26,763 nt of DNA, from the NCBI GenBank assembly GCA_035318985.1, contig DATHDP010000029.1, positions 1-26,763 on the forward strand. Direction: 5' to 3'. The DNA comes from VBAS01 sp035318985 (GTDB lineage Bacteria > Bacteroidota > Bacteroidia > Chitinophagales > Chitinophagaceae). Each line of letters begins with the position of its first letter. Position 1 is the first letter of the stretch. Shown here piece by piece: positions 8,092 through 16,821 of this stretch. The notes beneath the pieces are model-generated. The model searched no databases. It was not told the origin of the DNA and saw nothing but the letters and a program-made list of their open reading frames with translations. Position numbers and translations under genes: made by a program.

Positions 8092-9777
8092 ATGAAGAAG
8101 CTAAATCGAATAAAATATTTCATGGGTTTAACAGTAGCCATATTGGCAATGGTAGCTTGTAAAAAAAGCTTTCTTGAAAAACCCCCATTAAGCTCAGTAG
8201 TTGATGCCAATTTTTATAAAACCGATGACCAGGTATTAGCGGCTACCAGTTTACTTTATAGCCAGGTCTGGTTTGATTATAATGATAAAGCCATGTACAA
8301 TCTTGGAGATTTCAGAGGTGGTACAGCTTATTCAGCATGGAATGATCGTGGTAATGTATTGTTCAATACTACCGGTGATAATGGAGAGAATGGCGCCTCA
8401 TGGCGTGCATTCTATAATGTAGTAGCACAATCAAACCTTGCTATATATAATATAAACAGGTATGCAGGTGATGCGGTAACTCCAACGGTTAGAAAAATTG
8501 CAATTGCTGAAGCAAGATTTATGAGAGCATTGGCCTATCGTTTTTTGGTAATGAACTGGGGACCTGTACCTGTTATTGAAAATAATTTTGATCACCTGTT
8601 TGATACTTCTATTACAAGAAATACAGTTCCCAGCGTTTGGCGTTTTATCACGAGAGAAATGCGTGCAGCTGCTGCAGATCTTCCTGAAACATCATTACAG
8701 GAAGGCAGACTTAGTACATGGTCGGCTGAAGCCATGTTAGCTCGTTTTTATTTAACAAGAGCAGGTGTTGAAGCGACAGGTGGTGTTAAGAAGCAGCAGT
8801 TTTTAGATAGTGCTAAATACTTTGCACAAAGGGTCATTAACAACAGCGGTAAAAGTCTATTGAATAGTTACGGAGAACTTTTCAAATATCCATACGATAA
8901 CAATAAGGAATCGTTATTTGAATTGCAGTGGGTTTTTGCAGGATCAAGTGTTTGGGGAACAAATAACAGTATGCCTGAATATCTTGCCTACAGCCCTGAT
9001 ATCGCTTTTGGCGGATGGGGTGGTGATAAAGGAGCTACATGGTGGTTGGTGTCGCAATATGAAGGCATTGCTGCGCAACCTAATGGCACTTTAAAAGGAA
9101 GAACTTTAGATCAGCGTTTGCATGCCACCTTTATGCTGCCTGGCGCTTATTACCCTGAGATCACAAAAGTGACTGACAAAACTAAGTTGATCTTTCCTTT
9201 CACCGGCACTGATAATAATTTTTTAAACGTAAAAAAATATGTGATCGGTTCCCCGATAGATCTTGCCGGCGTTGCATCTCAACAACATTATCCGAATAAT
9301 ACTTATATGATGAGACTTGCTGAGATGTATTTGATATATGTTGAAGCAGCAATGGGTAATAATACTTCTACATCAGATGCTACTGCAATTGATTATTTCA
9401 ATAAAGTGCATACAAGAGCGGGATTAGCTGCATATGTTGTAGCAGGCACTAATGGTAGTGGCCCGCTTACTTTTGATATGCTTCTTTCTGAAAGATTTAA
9501 AGAGTTTGCAATGGAAGGCATGTCCTGGTATGATATGGTTAGTCTTCATTACTGGAACCCTTCAAAAGCACTCTCTATTCTTAATTCACAGGACAGGGGC
9601 TTGTTTTTTACCAGCCCTGATCAAATGCCTAATCCTACTGAATGGACATTTACAAAAACATCCTGGTTTTCAGAAAGGTTGATCAATGCAAATGAAGGTA
9701 ACTTCCTTTTACCGATACCGAATGTTGAGTTAAGCCAGGCGCCTAATCTTCAAAAGCCCCCGGTTGATTATCCATAA
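8092..9777 (+). CDS. SusD/RagB-family glycan-binding lipoprotein
   Basis: A 561-residue outer-membrane lipoprotein that forms the lid on the SusC barrel and binds incoming glycan. The signal peptide ends in a lipobox (AILAMVACKKSF) with the acylated Cys directly before KKSFLEKPPLSSV, a typical SusD mature start. The N-terminal SusD-like region includes AEARFMRALAYRFLVMNWG. The C-terminal SusD/RagB region includes MMRLAEMYLIYVEAAMG and RFKEFAMEGMSWYDMV. The ATG at 8092 was chosen over one at 8068, because the latter overlaps the susC end and adds eight residues before a good signal peptide. Binding specificity is inferred from the enzymes nearby (beta-mannan or glucomannan). Family assignment is secure. 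Confidence 0.95.
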   Translation: MKKLNRIKYFMGLTVAILAMVACKKSFLEKPPLSSVVDANFYKTDDQVLAATSLLYSQVWFDYNDKAMYNLGDFRGGTAYSAWNDRGNVLFNTTGDNGENGASWRAFYNVVAQSNLAIYNINRYAGDAVTPTVRKIAIAEARFMRALAYRFLVMNWGPVPVIENNFDHLFDTSITRNTVPSVWRFITREMRAAAADLPETSLQEGRLSTWSAEAMLARFYLTRAGVEATGGVKKQQFLDSAKYFAQRVINNSGKSLLNSYGELFKYPYDNNKESLFELQWVFAGSSVWGTNNSMPEYLAYSPDIAFGGWGGDKGATWWLVSQYEGIAAQPNGTLKGRTLDQRLHATFMLPGAYYPEITKVTDKTKLIFPFTGTDNNFLNVKKYVIGSPIDLAGVASQQHYPNNTYMMRLAEMYLIYVEAAMGNNTSTSDATAIDYFNKVHTRAGLAAYVVAGTNGSGPLTFDMLLSERFKEFAMEGMSWYDMVSLHYWNPSKALSILNSQDRGLFFTSPDQMPNPTEWTFTKTSWFSERLINANEGNFLLPIPNVELSQAPNLQKPPVDYP

Positions 9778-9810
9778 ACTTTAAAATTTTTAATAAAAAA
9801 TTTAACTGAA

Positions 9811-10959
9811 ATGAAATCAATAAATAAAATCTTACTTGTATTCATAATGCTGACAGGCGTTGCAGGTATTTTTATTGCTTGCGATAAAAATAACGACGAC
9901 TCAGGCACACCCTCAGTAAACTATGTAAGAATTACAAGACCTGAATCATCTGACTCATTGCTGATAGGAGCTGGCCAGGGCCGTCTTATTGCAATTGTTG
10001 GTGATAATTTAAAAGATGCTGTCGAAGTTTGGTTCAATGACAGGCAAGCTGTTTTAACTCCTACATACATTACTGATAAATCAATATTAGTATCCGTACC
10101 CAATCCTATTCCAAAAGATATTTCCAACAAGCTGAAGATCGTCTTCAAGAACGGCTTTATTTTATATCATGATTTCGTGGTACAAATAAGTGCTCCATAT
10201 GTTGCCGGCATGGTTAGTGAGTTTGTAAATGATGGTAGTATCGCTACCATACGAGGCGATTTCTTTTATGAACCACTTACAGTAGCATTTGCAGGGGGGG
10301 CTGTGGGAACTATTGTTTCTGTAACCGACCAAGCGATCCAGGTTAGAGTACCAACGGGAGTACAACCAGGACGAATTACAGTGAAAACAAATTTCGGTGA
10401 AACGAAATCTAACTTCTGGTTCCGCGATAGCCGGAATCATTTCATTGATAGTGATCCATACGAGGGTTGGTGGAATTCATCTTACGTTGTTACCAATCCC
10501 GGGCCCGCAGATCCTGTCAAGATCAGCGGCAATTATATTCGATTTACAAAACAGATCGGTTCATGGAGTTGGAATGAATTAGCGGGTGGTCCTTCATCTG
10601 CTATGCCGGTGCATAGTAAAAATATTCCTGATGCTGCTATACTAAAACCAGAAGACTATTATCTGAAATTTGAAGTAAACACGGTCAAGCCATATAATGC
10701 GAATCTGCTAAAAATAAACCTGGCTTTACTTTCTGAAGACAATGATGCATATAAATGGAATCCCCCGTATGATACAAAAGGTCAGTGGCAGACAGTTGTA
10801 ATTCCATTAGATGAAATATTTGCAAGCTACGCTGTAAAGCCAACCGTAAGTGCTTCAGGTTATTGGTGTCGACTACTTATGGGACATGCGCCGGGTGATC
10901 TCGATGCAGACATTTGTTATGATAACTTCAGAGTTGTACCAAAAGTTTTACCACAATAA
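9811..10959 (+). CDS. IPT/TIG surface glycan-binding lipoprotein (SGBP-B-like)
   Basis: A 382-residue lipoprotein with lipobox FIAC (Cys24). The acidic, Asn-rich stretch after it (DKNNDD) resembles the Bacteroidota signal for export to the cell surface. Residues about 40-205 form two IPT/TIG immunoglobulin-like modules, the second with GSIATIRGDFFYEPLTVAFA. The last ~175 residues (from NHFIDSDPYEGWW) contain many aromatics and end in DADICYDNFRVVP. They resemble the C-terminal glycan-binding domain of SGBP-B-type proteins described in xyloglucan PULs. It follows susD by 33 bp, the usual place for such proteins. It probably captures polysaccharide at the surface for the SusC/D complex. The domain type is well supported; the ligand is inferred from the GH26/GH5 neighbours. 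Confidence 0.85.
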   Translation: MKSINKILLVFIMLTGVAGIFIACDKNNDDSGTPSVNYVRITRPESSDSLLIGAGQGRLIAIVGDNLKDAVEVWFNDRQAVLTPTYITDKSILVSVPNPIPKDISNKLKIVFKNGFILYHDFVVQISAPYVAGMVSEFVNDGSIATIRGDFFYEPLTVAFAGGAVGTIVSVTDQAIQVRVPTGVQPGRITVKTNFGETKSNFWFRDSRNHFIDSDPYEGWWNSSYVVTNPGPADPVKISGNYIRFTKQIGSWSWNELAGGPSSAMPVHSKNIPDAAILKPEDYYLKFEVNTVKPYNANLLKINLALLSEDNDAYKWNPPYDTKGQWQTVVIPLDEIFASYAVKPTVSASGYWCRLLMGHAPGDLDADICYDNFRVVPKVLPQ

Positions 10960-10984
10960 TTTTTAAAAGTTTATAATCTGCTAT

Positions 10985-12544
10985 ATGATCAAACTATCTT
11001 CTTTTAAACTGCTTGCGTTGGTAAGTATTATACTATCGTTTGGCATTGTGACATCATGTGATAAAAATGATGATGAGGTTACATCAGATAAATTGCAGCT
11101 ATTAAGTTTTGGGCCAACCGGCGCAAAACACGGCGATACCATTCTGTTTATAGGTAATAAACTTGATAAAGTTACTGCCATTCATTTTACAGGAACGAAT
11201 GCGGTAGTTAATCAAGCGGACTTTAAAAAACAATCATCAAGACTTATCGCTTTACTTGTACCACAAGCTGCTGAAAAAGGTTATGTAACACTGAAGACAC
11301 CAGAAGGTGATATCATTACAAAAACACAGTTTAATATTGACGTATTAACGAAAATTACTTCCATTACAGCGCAAGCTCGTCCGGGTGAAAACGTTACTAT
11401 AACGGGTACATATCTGAATTGGGTTGACAAGGTTACTTTTAACAGGGATAAAACAGTCACGGCTTTTGTCAGTAAAACACAAACTCAGTTAGTGGTAAAA
11501 GTTCCTGACGATGCAGAAACTGGTCCATTGGTTCTTCATTACACTGGCACAGATTCGAATTTTGTGCAAACAGCCGATACTTTAAAAATTACTTTGCCAG
11601 TTACTACAGGTCTTTCGCCTAATCCTATAAAACATCAAACTAATCTTACTATTACCGGAACGAATCTTGATTTGGCGAAGAAAATTTTATTCAATGGAGT
11701 TTCGGCACCTGTAACAACTTTTGTAAGTCAGTCCGCAACTCAAATAGTTGTAAAAATTCCAGCCGCAACACAAAAAGGTAAAGTAACATTAGTTGCTGCC
11801 TCAGGAGTACAGTCTGTATCAACCATGGATCTGGATGTGATTTTGCCAGCTATCACTACTATGTCTCCTAATCCGGTTGATCCGAATACAAATCTTACTG
11901 TTACTGGTACCAATCTGGACTTAGTTACCAGTGTTTCTTTTGTAGGGGCACTTGCTCCTGTAACAAGTTTTGTAAGTCAGTCAGCTACTCAAATTGTTGT
12001 TACTGTACCTATGGGAGTTTTAAAAGGCAAGATAACATTAGCCGTTTTAAACTCAACACTGATCGTTCAATCAGCAAATGATCTGGATATAACAGGTGGT
12101 CTTCCTCCGTTAGCTGATTTTCCATTTGCTATTTACACGGATGCCTTACAAAATACTTTCCAGGATTGGTCTTATACAACCACACATGATTTTAATAGTA
12201 CCGCAAATGTCAGGCAGGGAACAAAATCAATTAAATCGATCTATGATGCAGGAAATGGATACCAGGGAACTACTTTCCATGCTGGCACTGCTGCATCAAC
12301 AACTGGATACACTTTACTCGAATTTTCGGTATTTGGAGAAGCAGGAACGGATGGTAAGAAATTAAATCTGGTTATTAACGGCAATTATGGTGGACCGACA
12401 CAGGTTACAATAGTGGCAGGTGCATGGACAACGTTTAGTTTACCTCTTTCCGGTTTGGGAAGTCCTGCTACAATTGGTGAAATAGTTCTTCAATCTGCTG
12501 GTTGGGGTGGCACTATTCATATTGACCACGTTGGTTTAAGATAA
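10985..12544 (+). CDS. Four-TIG-repeat surface lipoprotein with C-terminal carbohydrate-binding-like domain
   Basis: A 519-residue lipoprotein with lipobox VTSC (Cys25) followed by DKNDDE, a surface-export-like acidic stretch. Four IPT/TIG modules lie at about 35-118, 121-203, 206-286 and 287-370. Modules 3 and 4 are near copies: both carry SPNP, then TNLT-TGTNLDL, then FVSQSATQIVV, with 84-residue spacing. The TIG stack probably acts as a stalk. The final domain (about 372-519, FAIYTDALQNTFQDWSY to GTIHIDHVGLR) has the look of a jelly-roll carbohydrate-binding module with an ordered beta pattern. I cannot name its CBM family. It follows the first SGBP by 25 bp and is the last gene before strong hairpins. 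It is probably a second, longer-reach glycan-capture protein. Confidence 0.82.
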   Translation: MIKLSSFKLLALVSIILSFGIVTSCDKNDDEVTSDKLQLLSFGPTGAKHGDTILFIGNKLDKVTAIHFTGTNAVVNQADFKKQSSRLIALLVPQAAEKGYVTLKTPEGDIITKTQFNIDVLTKITSITAQARPGENVTITGTYLNWVDKVTFNRDKTVTAFVSKTQTQLVVKVPDDAETGPLVLHYTGTDSNFVQTADTLKITLPVTTGLSPNPIKHQTNLTITGTNLDLAKKILFNGVSAPVTTFVSQSATQIVVKIPAATQKGKVTLVAASGVQSVSTMDLDVILPAITTMSPNPVDPNTNLTVTGTNLDLVTSVSFVGALAPVTSFVSQSATQIVVTVPMGVLKGKITLAVLNSTLIVQSANDLDITGGLPPLADFPFAIYTDALQNTFQDWSYTTTHDFNSTANVRQGTKSIKSIYDAGNGYQGTTFHAGTAASTTGYTLLEFSVFGEAGTDGKKLNLVINGNYGGPTQVTIVAGAWTTFSLPLSGLGSPATIGEIVLQSAGWGGTIHIDHVGLR

Positions 12545-12551
12545 AAACAAT

Positions 12552-12595
12552 TTATGATTAGAACATCGGGTTTCTAACCTGGTGTTCGATCATAA
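12552..12595 (+). other. Long hairpin after the second SGBP gene
   Basis: TTATGAT (12552-12558) pairs with ATCATAA (12589-12595). Inside it, GAACATCGGGTT pairs with AACCTGGTGTTC (two wobbles) around loop TCT. No T-tract follows, so it looks more like a 3'-end stabilising or processing element than a simple terminator. Confidence 0.75.
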
Positions 12596-12615
12596 GAAGA
12601 AATAAAAAGAAATTG

Positions 12616-12657
12616 AGCCTGGCTTCAGTTATAAAATTTGAGTCGGGCTTTTATTTT
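12616..12657 (+). terminator. Rho-independent terminator ending the sus/SGBP transcript
   Basis: AGCCTGGCTTCA (12616-12627) pairs with TGAGTCGGGCT (12639-12649) with one bulged T and two wobbles. TTTATTTTG follows at once. It lies about 70 bp after the second SGBP stop and should reduce read-through into the enzyme genes. Confidence 0.72.
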
Positions 12658-12687
12658 GTAAGCAAGCAGTCGATTTGTAGGACTAAG

Positions 12688-12715
12688 GTTGCGGGCCGAT
12701 TCTTCGGCCTGCAAC
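12688..12715 (+). other. Strong 12-bp hairpin in the leader of the enzyme operon
   Basis: GTTGCGGGCCGA pairs with TCGGCCTGCAAC (one G-U) around the 4-nt loop TTCT. It lies 58 bp before the ATG at 12774 and has no following T-run, so a 5'-leader regulatory or RNA-stability role is as likely as termination. Confidence 0.65.
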
Positions 12716-12773
12716 AATTATTAAAAATTGAAACCTTATTGAAACATTCTTATTGCAATTAAACAGATCACCT

Positions 12774-14525
12774 ATGATGTCAAATGCCTGGATCTCTTTT
12801 ATAGCGAATACTTTTTTTATAGTTGCTACTTTTTCTTCTTGTGAAAAGAAAAACACACCAGCCCCGCCGCCGCCACCTACGCCTAATCCAATAGATACAA
12901 CTACGGTTAGCCCACAAGTTGATCCGACACTTGCATCAACAATAGGTTTTTTTATGGATGATTGGGAGCCAATAAATTTTACAATCCCTTCTTCATCCAC
13001 ACCTGCTTCTTTGCCAACAGGGGTCACTTCCACTGTAACGATTGACAGAAGTAATGTGATAACAAAAATTCCAAGATCAATTGCTGGTAACAATGCAAAT
13101 ATCTGGATGACACAAATGGTTACAGAATCTCCGTTGATCGATCATTTGACAGCTTTACATCCACACATTATTCGTTTCCCGGGCGGAAGCATTAGTGATG
13201 TTTTCTTTTGGAACTCCCCTGTAAATACTCCACCTGCTGATGCACCCGCAAATCTTGTACAGGCAAATGGCAGCACTGCTGCGGCCGGATATTGGTTTGG
13301 AACAAACACTGCAAGCTGGACTTGTTCAGTAGATAATTATTATAGCATGCTGCAGCAAACAAATAATAAAGGAATGATAACGGTGAATTATGGATATGCC
13401 CGGTATGGCACGGGTGCTAATCCCGCTGCAAGAGCTGCACATCTTGCTGCTGATTGGGTGCGTTATGATAATGGACGTACAAAATATTGGGAAGTAGGCA
13501 ATGAAAATTTTGGCGATTGGGAAGCAGGTTACAGAATAAATATTGCTAACAACAAAGACGGGCAGCCTGAATATTTATCAGGATTATTATATGGTCAGCA
13601 TTTTAAAATATTTGCAGACAGTATGCGTAAAGCGGCACAGGATATTGGAAAAACTATTTTCATCGGCGCTGTTATGAGCGAGTCTGCTCCGCAAGGTTGG
13701 TGGACGCCAACAGCCACTAACTGGAACACGGGTCTTTTTACTGGTGCCGGTGTATCTCCTGATTTTTATATCATTCATAATTATTATACACCTTATCAAA
13801 CAAATGCAAGTGCTGATATCATATTAGCTACGCCTGAAAGTGTAACTCAAACAATGATGAATTATGTAAAGCAATCGCTGACAAATGCCGGTATTCCACA
13901 TAAGCCGGTCATTTTAGGTGAATATAATATTACATCAATTGGATCCAAGCAACAAGTGAGTAATGTGAATGGACTTCATGGAGTAATGGTGGTCGGTGAA
14001 GCATTGAAAAATAAAATTGGTATGACCGGAAGATGGGATCTTTCTAACGGATGGGATAGTGGTAATGATCATGGCATGTTTAATAGTGGCGATGAGCCGG
14101 ATGCTGTACCAAAATGGAACCCACGACCTGTTTACTACTACATGTATTTTTTTCAAAAAATGCTTGGTGACCGGTTGGTCAATTCTAAATCTACTGCATC
14201 TTCCATCGTTAGTTATGCATCGTCATTTACATCCGGTGAAACAGGCGTTGCATTAATAAACAAATCTTCTTCAGTTGCTACTGTACAGGTGGTAGTGAAT
14301 AATTTTAAAAAAGGAAGTAGTTTTTATTACTACAAATTGAATGGAGGATCTGACAATGGAGAGTTTTCAAGAAATGTTTTAGTAAATGGGAGCGCATCAT
14401 CGTATGCATCCGGCGGACCATCAGGATATAAAACGATCAGCCCTTATAAAACATCTGCAGCTGACGGAATTGTTGTAAGTGTACCGGCAAGAGGCGCTGT
14501 TTATGTAGTTATCGAAAAGAAATAA
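12774..14525 (+). CDS. Secreted lipoprotein glycoside hydrolase, clan GH-A type (family uncertain)
   Basis: About 583 residues. The signal peptide ends at lipobox FSSC (Cys23), followed by a Pro-rich linker (EKKNTPAPPPPPTPNP). The catalytic region runs from about residue 85. Visible motifs are IIRFPGGSISDVFFW (132-146), KYWEVGNENFGDWEAG (237-252) with the probable acid/base Glu244 in GNE, PDFYIIHNYYTPY (329-341) and VILGEYNIT (379-387) with the probable nucleophile Glu383. This pattern fits an (alpha/beta)8 retaining hydrolase resembling GH51/GH44/GH39 enzymes. The last ~100 residues look like an all-beta accessory domain. I cannot assign a family; arabinofuranosidase or endoglucanase activity are both possible. 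The ATG at 12774 was chosen, but a TTG at 12753 would add a basic n-region that the short form lacks. The esterase gene follows 17 bp downstream. Confidence 0.78.
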   Translation: MMSNAWISFIANTFFIVATFSSCEKKNTPAPPPPPTPNPIDTTTVSPQVDPTLASTIGFFMDDWEPINFTIPSSSTPASLPTGVTSTVTIDRSNVITKIPRSIAGNNANIWMTQMVTESPLIDHLTALHPHIIRFPGGSISDVFFWNSPVNTPPADAPANLVQANGSTAAAGYWFGTNTASWTCSVDNYYSMLQQTNNKGMITVNYGYARYGTGANPAARAAHLAADWVRYDNGRTKYWEVGNENFGDWEAGYRINIANNKDGQPEYLSGLLYGQHFKIFADSMRKAAQDIGKTIFIGAVMSESAPQGWWTPTATNWNTGLFTGAGVSPDFYIIHNYYTPYQTNASADIILATPESVTQTMMNYVKQSLTNAGIPHKPVILGEYNITSIGSKQQVSNVNGLHGVMVVGEALKNKIGMTGRWDLSNGWDSGNDHGMFNSGDEPDAVPKWNPRPVYYYMYFFQKMLGDRLVNSKSTASSIVSYASSFTSGETGVALINKSSSVATVQVVVNNFKKGSSFYYYKLNGGSDNGEFSRNVLVNGSASSYASGGPSGYKTISPYKTSAADGIVVSVPARGAVYVVIEKK

Positions 14526-14542
14526 GTTTAATAAATACTTTT

Positions 14543-15670
14543 GTGTCCCGGCATCATTACTACTATCATCTTCTGTTGCGTCGCACTCTTGTACGCTATG
14601 TAAGTCTATTCAGCATGATGCTTGTGTTTATTGCAGTTTGCAAAGATCTTAATGGTCAAAGAATAGGGGCTAATTTTTTTTATCCTAATGACGTAAGGAT
14701 TCAATATACTGGTAGGATTGATTTTAGTGATCCGAAAATTCCAAGATTTTGGCAGCCCGGTGTTTCAATAAAAATGAGAGTAGAAGGTGGAATTTGTCAG
14801 TTAATTGTACAGGATGAAATGCTTTGGGGTAGCAATCATAATTACATTGAATTAGTAGTTGATGGAATAGCTTTAAGAATGCAAACCAGGTCGAAACGGG
14901 ATACAATTAATGTTGACCAGTATTTTAGGGAGGGTAAAAAATTTCATGATGTACAGATCGTAAAAAATACGGAAGCCAATATCGGCTATATGGGATTTGT
15001 AGCGGTGATTTGTGTCAACTTATTAAAGCCGCCATCAAAACCTATTCGTAAAATTGAATGTATTGGTAACTCTATTACCTGTGGCACAGGAAGTGATATG
15101 AGTGTAGTGCCTTGCGGCCAGGGTAAATGGCAGGATCAGCACAATGCCTATATGAGCTATGGCTTTATTATGTCAAGATCGTTGAATGCACAATGTCATC
15201 TTTCGGCCGTTTCAGGTATAGGGTTAATGCATAGCTGCTGCAACATGAACATTATTATGCCGCAAGTGTTTGATAAAGTAAGTATGCGCAATGATACAAT
15301 TCAATGGGACTTTAAAAATTATCAACCGGATGTGGTAACTATATGTTTAGGACAGAATGATGGTATACAAGATTCGATAGCTTTCTGTAATAATTATATT
15401 TCCTTTTTAAAGACTCTTAGAGCTTATTACCCTAAATCCACTTTCATTTTACTCAGCAGCCCGATGGCAAATGACAGCCTTCGAAATTTTATGAAAGCAA
15501 CCATCATTTCTGTGCAACAGTCAATGAAAAGAAATGGCGATAAAAAAGTGGATACCTATATTTTTAATAAACAATACAGCAGTGGCTGTGATTATCACCC
15601 AAGTCTTGATGAACACAAGTTGATCGCAAAGGAACTGACCACATTTGTAAAAAAAGTAATGAGATGGTAA
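14543..15670 (+). CDS. SGNH/GDSL acetylesterase, CE2-like
   Basis: A 375-residue secreted esterase. The N-terminus is basic then hydrophobic (RRTLVRYVSLFSMMLVFIAV), a likely signal peptide ending near NGQ. Residues about 40-165 form a beta-rich jelly-roll domain, and about 168-375 form the SGNH hydrolase domain. Visible catalytic blocks are ECIGNSITCGTGSD with Ser177, VVTICLGQNDG with Asn272, and CDYHPSLDEH with Asp350 and His352. This two-domain layout is that of carbohydrate esterase family 2, which removes acetyl groups from xylan or glucomannan. Next to GH26 and GH5, acetylated glucomannan is the likely target. The start is GTG at 14543, because the only in-frame ATGs lie inside the hydrophobic signal core. 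The 3' end overlaps the GH26 start by 7 bp. Confidence 0.86.
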   Translation: MSRHHYYYHLLLRRTLVRYVSLFSMMLVFIAVCKDLNGQRIGANFFYPNDVRIQYTGRIDFSDPKIPRFWQPGVSIKMRVEGGICQLIVQDEMLWGSNHNYIELVVDGIALRMQTRSKRDTINVDQYFREGKKFHDVQIVKNTEANIGYMGFVAVICVNLLKPPSKPIRKIECIGNSITCGTGSDMSVVPCGQGKWQDQHNAYMSYGFIMSRSLNAQCHLSAVSGIGLMHSCCNMNIIMPQVFDKVSMRNDTIQWDFKNYQPDVVTICLGQNDGIQDSIAFCNNYISFLKTLRAYYPKSTFILLSSPMANDSLRNFMKATIISVQQSMKRNGDKKVDTYIFNKQYSSGCDYHPSLDEHKLIAKELTTFVKKVMRW

Positions 15671-16821
15671 AAGCTACACGTAAAATGAAAGTAATTTATA
15701 GAAACTATCTCCTAACCATTATTGTATTCTTTTTTTCTAAATACAGTTTTACACAAAAGGCTTCAGCGTTAATTGATGCCAGCGCAACTAAAGAAACAAA
15801 AGCATTACACCAGCACCTTAAGAAATTATCTGAAAAAAATATTCTTTTTGGCCATCAGCATGCAACGGAATATGGTCATGGATGGTATGGTGATGAAAAC
15901 AGGAGCGATGTAAGATCAGTAACTGGTTCTCATCCTGCGGTTATTGGTGTTGACTTTAGTGGATTGAGTGGAAGACCGGATACAGAGATCCAAAAAACAA
16001 AAAGTGAATTACAAAAGACGATCGCAGATACATATAACAGGGGAGGAGTGATTACAATATCCTGGCATTTTAATAATCCTGTTTCTGCAACAAATTTTTA
16101 CTGGAACGATTCAACTGCATCGCCGGCTGTTAAATATATAATACCCGGCGGCACACATCATGAAAAGTATAAGTCCATTTTAAAAACAATTGCAGATCTC
16201 GCAAACACATCAAAGGGCAAGGATGGAAAGATCGTGCCTATGATCTTTCGTCCTTATCATGAATTTGATGGTGATTGGTTTTGGTGGGGAAGAGCACATT
16301 GCACAATAGAAGAGTTTAAAACATTATGGAGATTTACTGTTTCTTATTTGAGAGACTCATTGCACGTACACAATTTTATTTATGCTTTTTCACCAGATAA
16401 TAGATTCCTGACCGAAGAACAATACCTCGAAAGATATCCCGGTGACGAATGGGTTGATATGGTTGGAGTAGATAATTATGGTGACTGGGGCAGAGACGGA
16501 AAGTATAATTTGGATGCCGGGATTAAAAAATTAAAAATTGTTTCTGACTATGCAGTGAAAGCCGGCAAACTCGCAGCATTTACAGAAACCGGTTTGGAAT
16601 CTATTCCCAATACAACATGGTGGACCGAGACTTTGCTTAACTCTTTAAAGAAAGAAAAATTAAAACTTTGCTACGTATTAGTCTGGCGGAACGATACAAA
16701 AAGCCCTACACATTTTTATGCTCCGTTTCCCGGACAAGTAAGCGAAACAGATTTTATTAAATTCTATAAGGACCCTTATACTTTATTTGAGAACGATCTA
16801 AAAAATATTTACAAAAAATGA
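15664..16821 (+). CDS. GH26 endo-beta-1,4-mannanase
   Basis: A 385-residue secreted mannanase. The signal peptide (YLLTIIVFFFSKYSFTQ) lacks a lipobox Cys, so it is periplasmic or released. GH26 signatures are ILFGHQHATEYGHGW (60-74), IFRPYHEFDGDWFWWG (194-209) with acid/base Glu200, and FTETGLE (306-312) with nucleophile Glu308. GH26 enzymes cut beta-1,4-mannosidic bonds in mannan, galactomannan and glucomannan. The length is normal for a single-domain enzyme. The start at 15664 overlaps the esterase end by 7 bp; ATG 15685 (MKVIYRNY) is an equally good alternative with a conventional n-region. The stop overlaps the GH5 ATG (ATGA), implying translational coupling. Family assignment is very secure; the exact mannan type is inferred. 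Confidence 0.93.
   Translation: MVKATRKMKVIYRNYLLTIIVFFFSKYSFTQKASALIDASATKETKALHQHLKKLSEKNILFGHQHATEYGHGWYGDENRSDVRSVTGSHPAVIGVDFSGLSGRPDTEIQKTKSELQKTIADTYNRGGVITISWHFNNPVSATNFYWNDSTASPAVKYIIPGGTHHEKYKSILKTIADLANTSKGKDGKIVPMIFRPYHEFDGDWFWWGRAHCTIEEFKTLWRFTVSYLRDSLHVHNFIYAFSPDNRFLTEEQYLERYPGDEWVDMVGVDNYGDWGRDGKYNLDAGIKKLKIVSDYAVKAGKLAAFTETGLESIPNTTWWTETLLNSLKKEKLKLCYVLVWRNDTKSPTHFYAPFPGQVSETDFIKFYKDPYTLFENDLKNIYKK

Noticed and set aside
11612..12115. TIG repeat DNA as a mobile or CRISPR-like repeat
   Set aside because: The repeats are in frame, 252 bp apart, and explained by duplication of protein modules.
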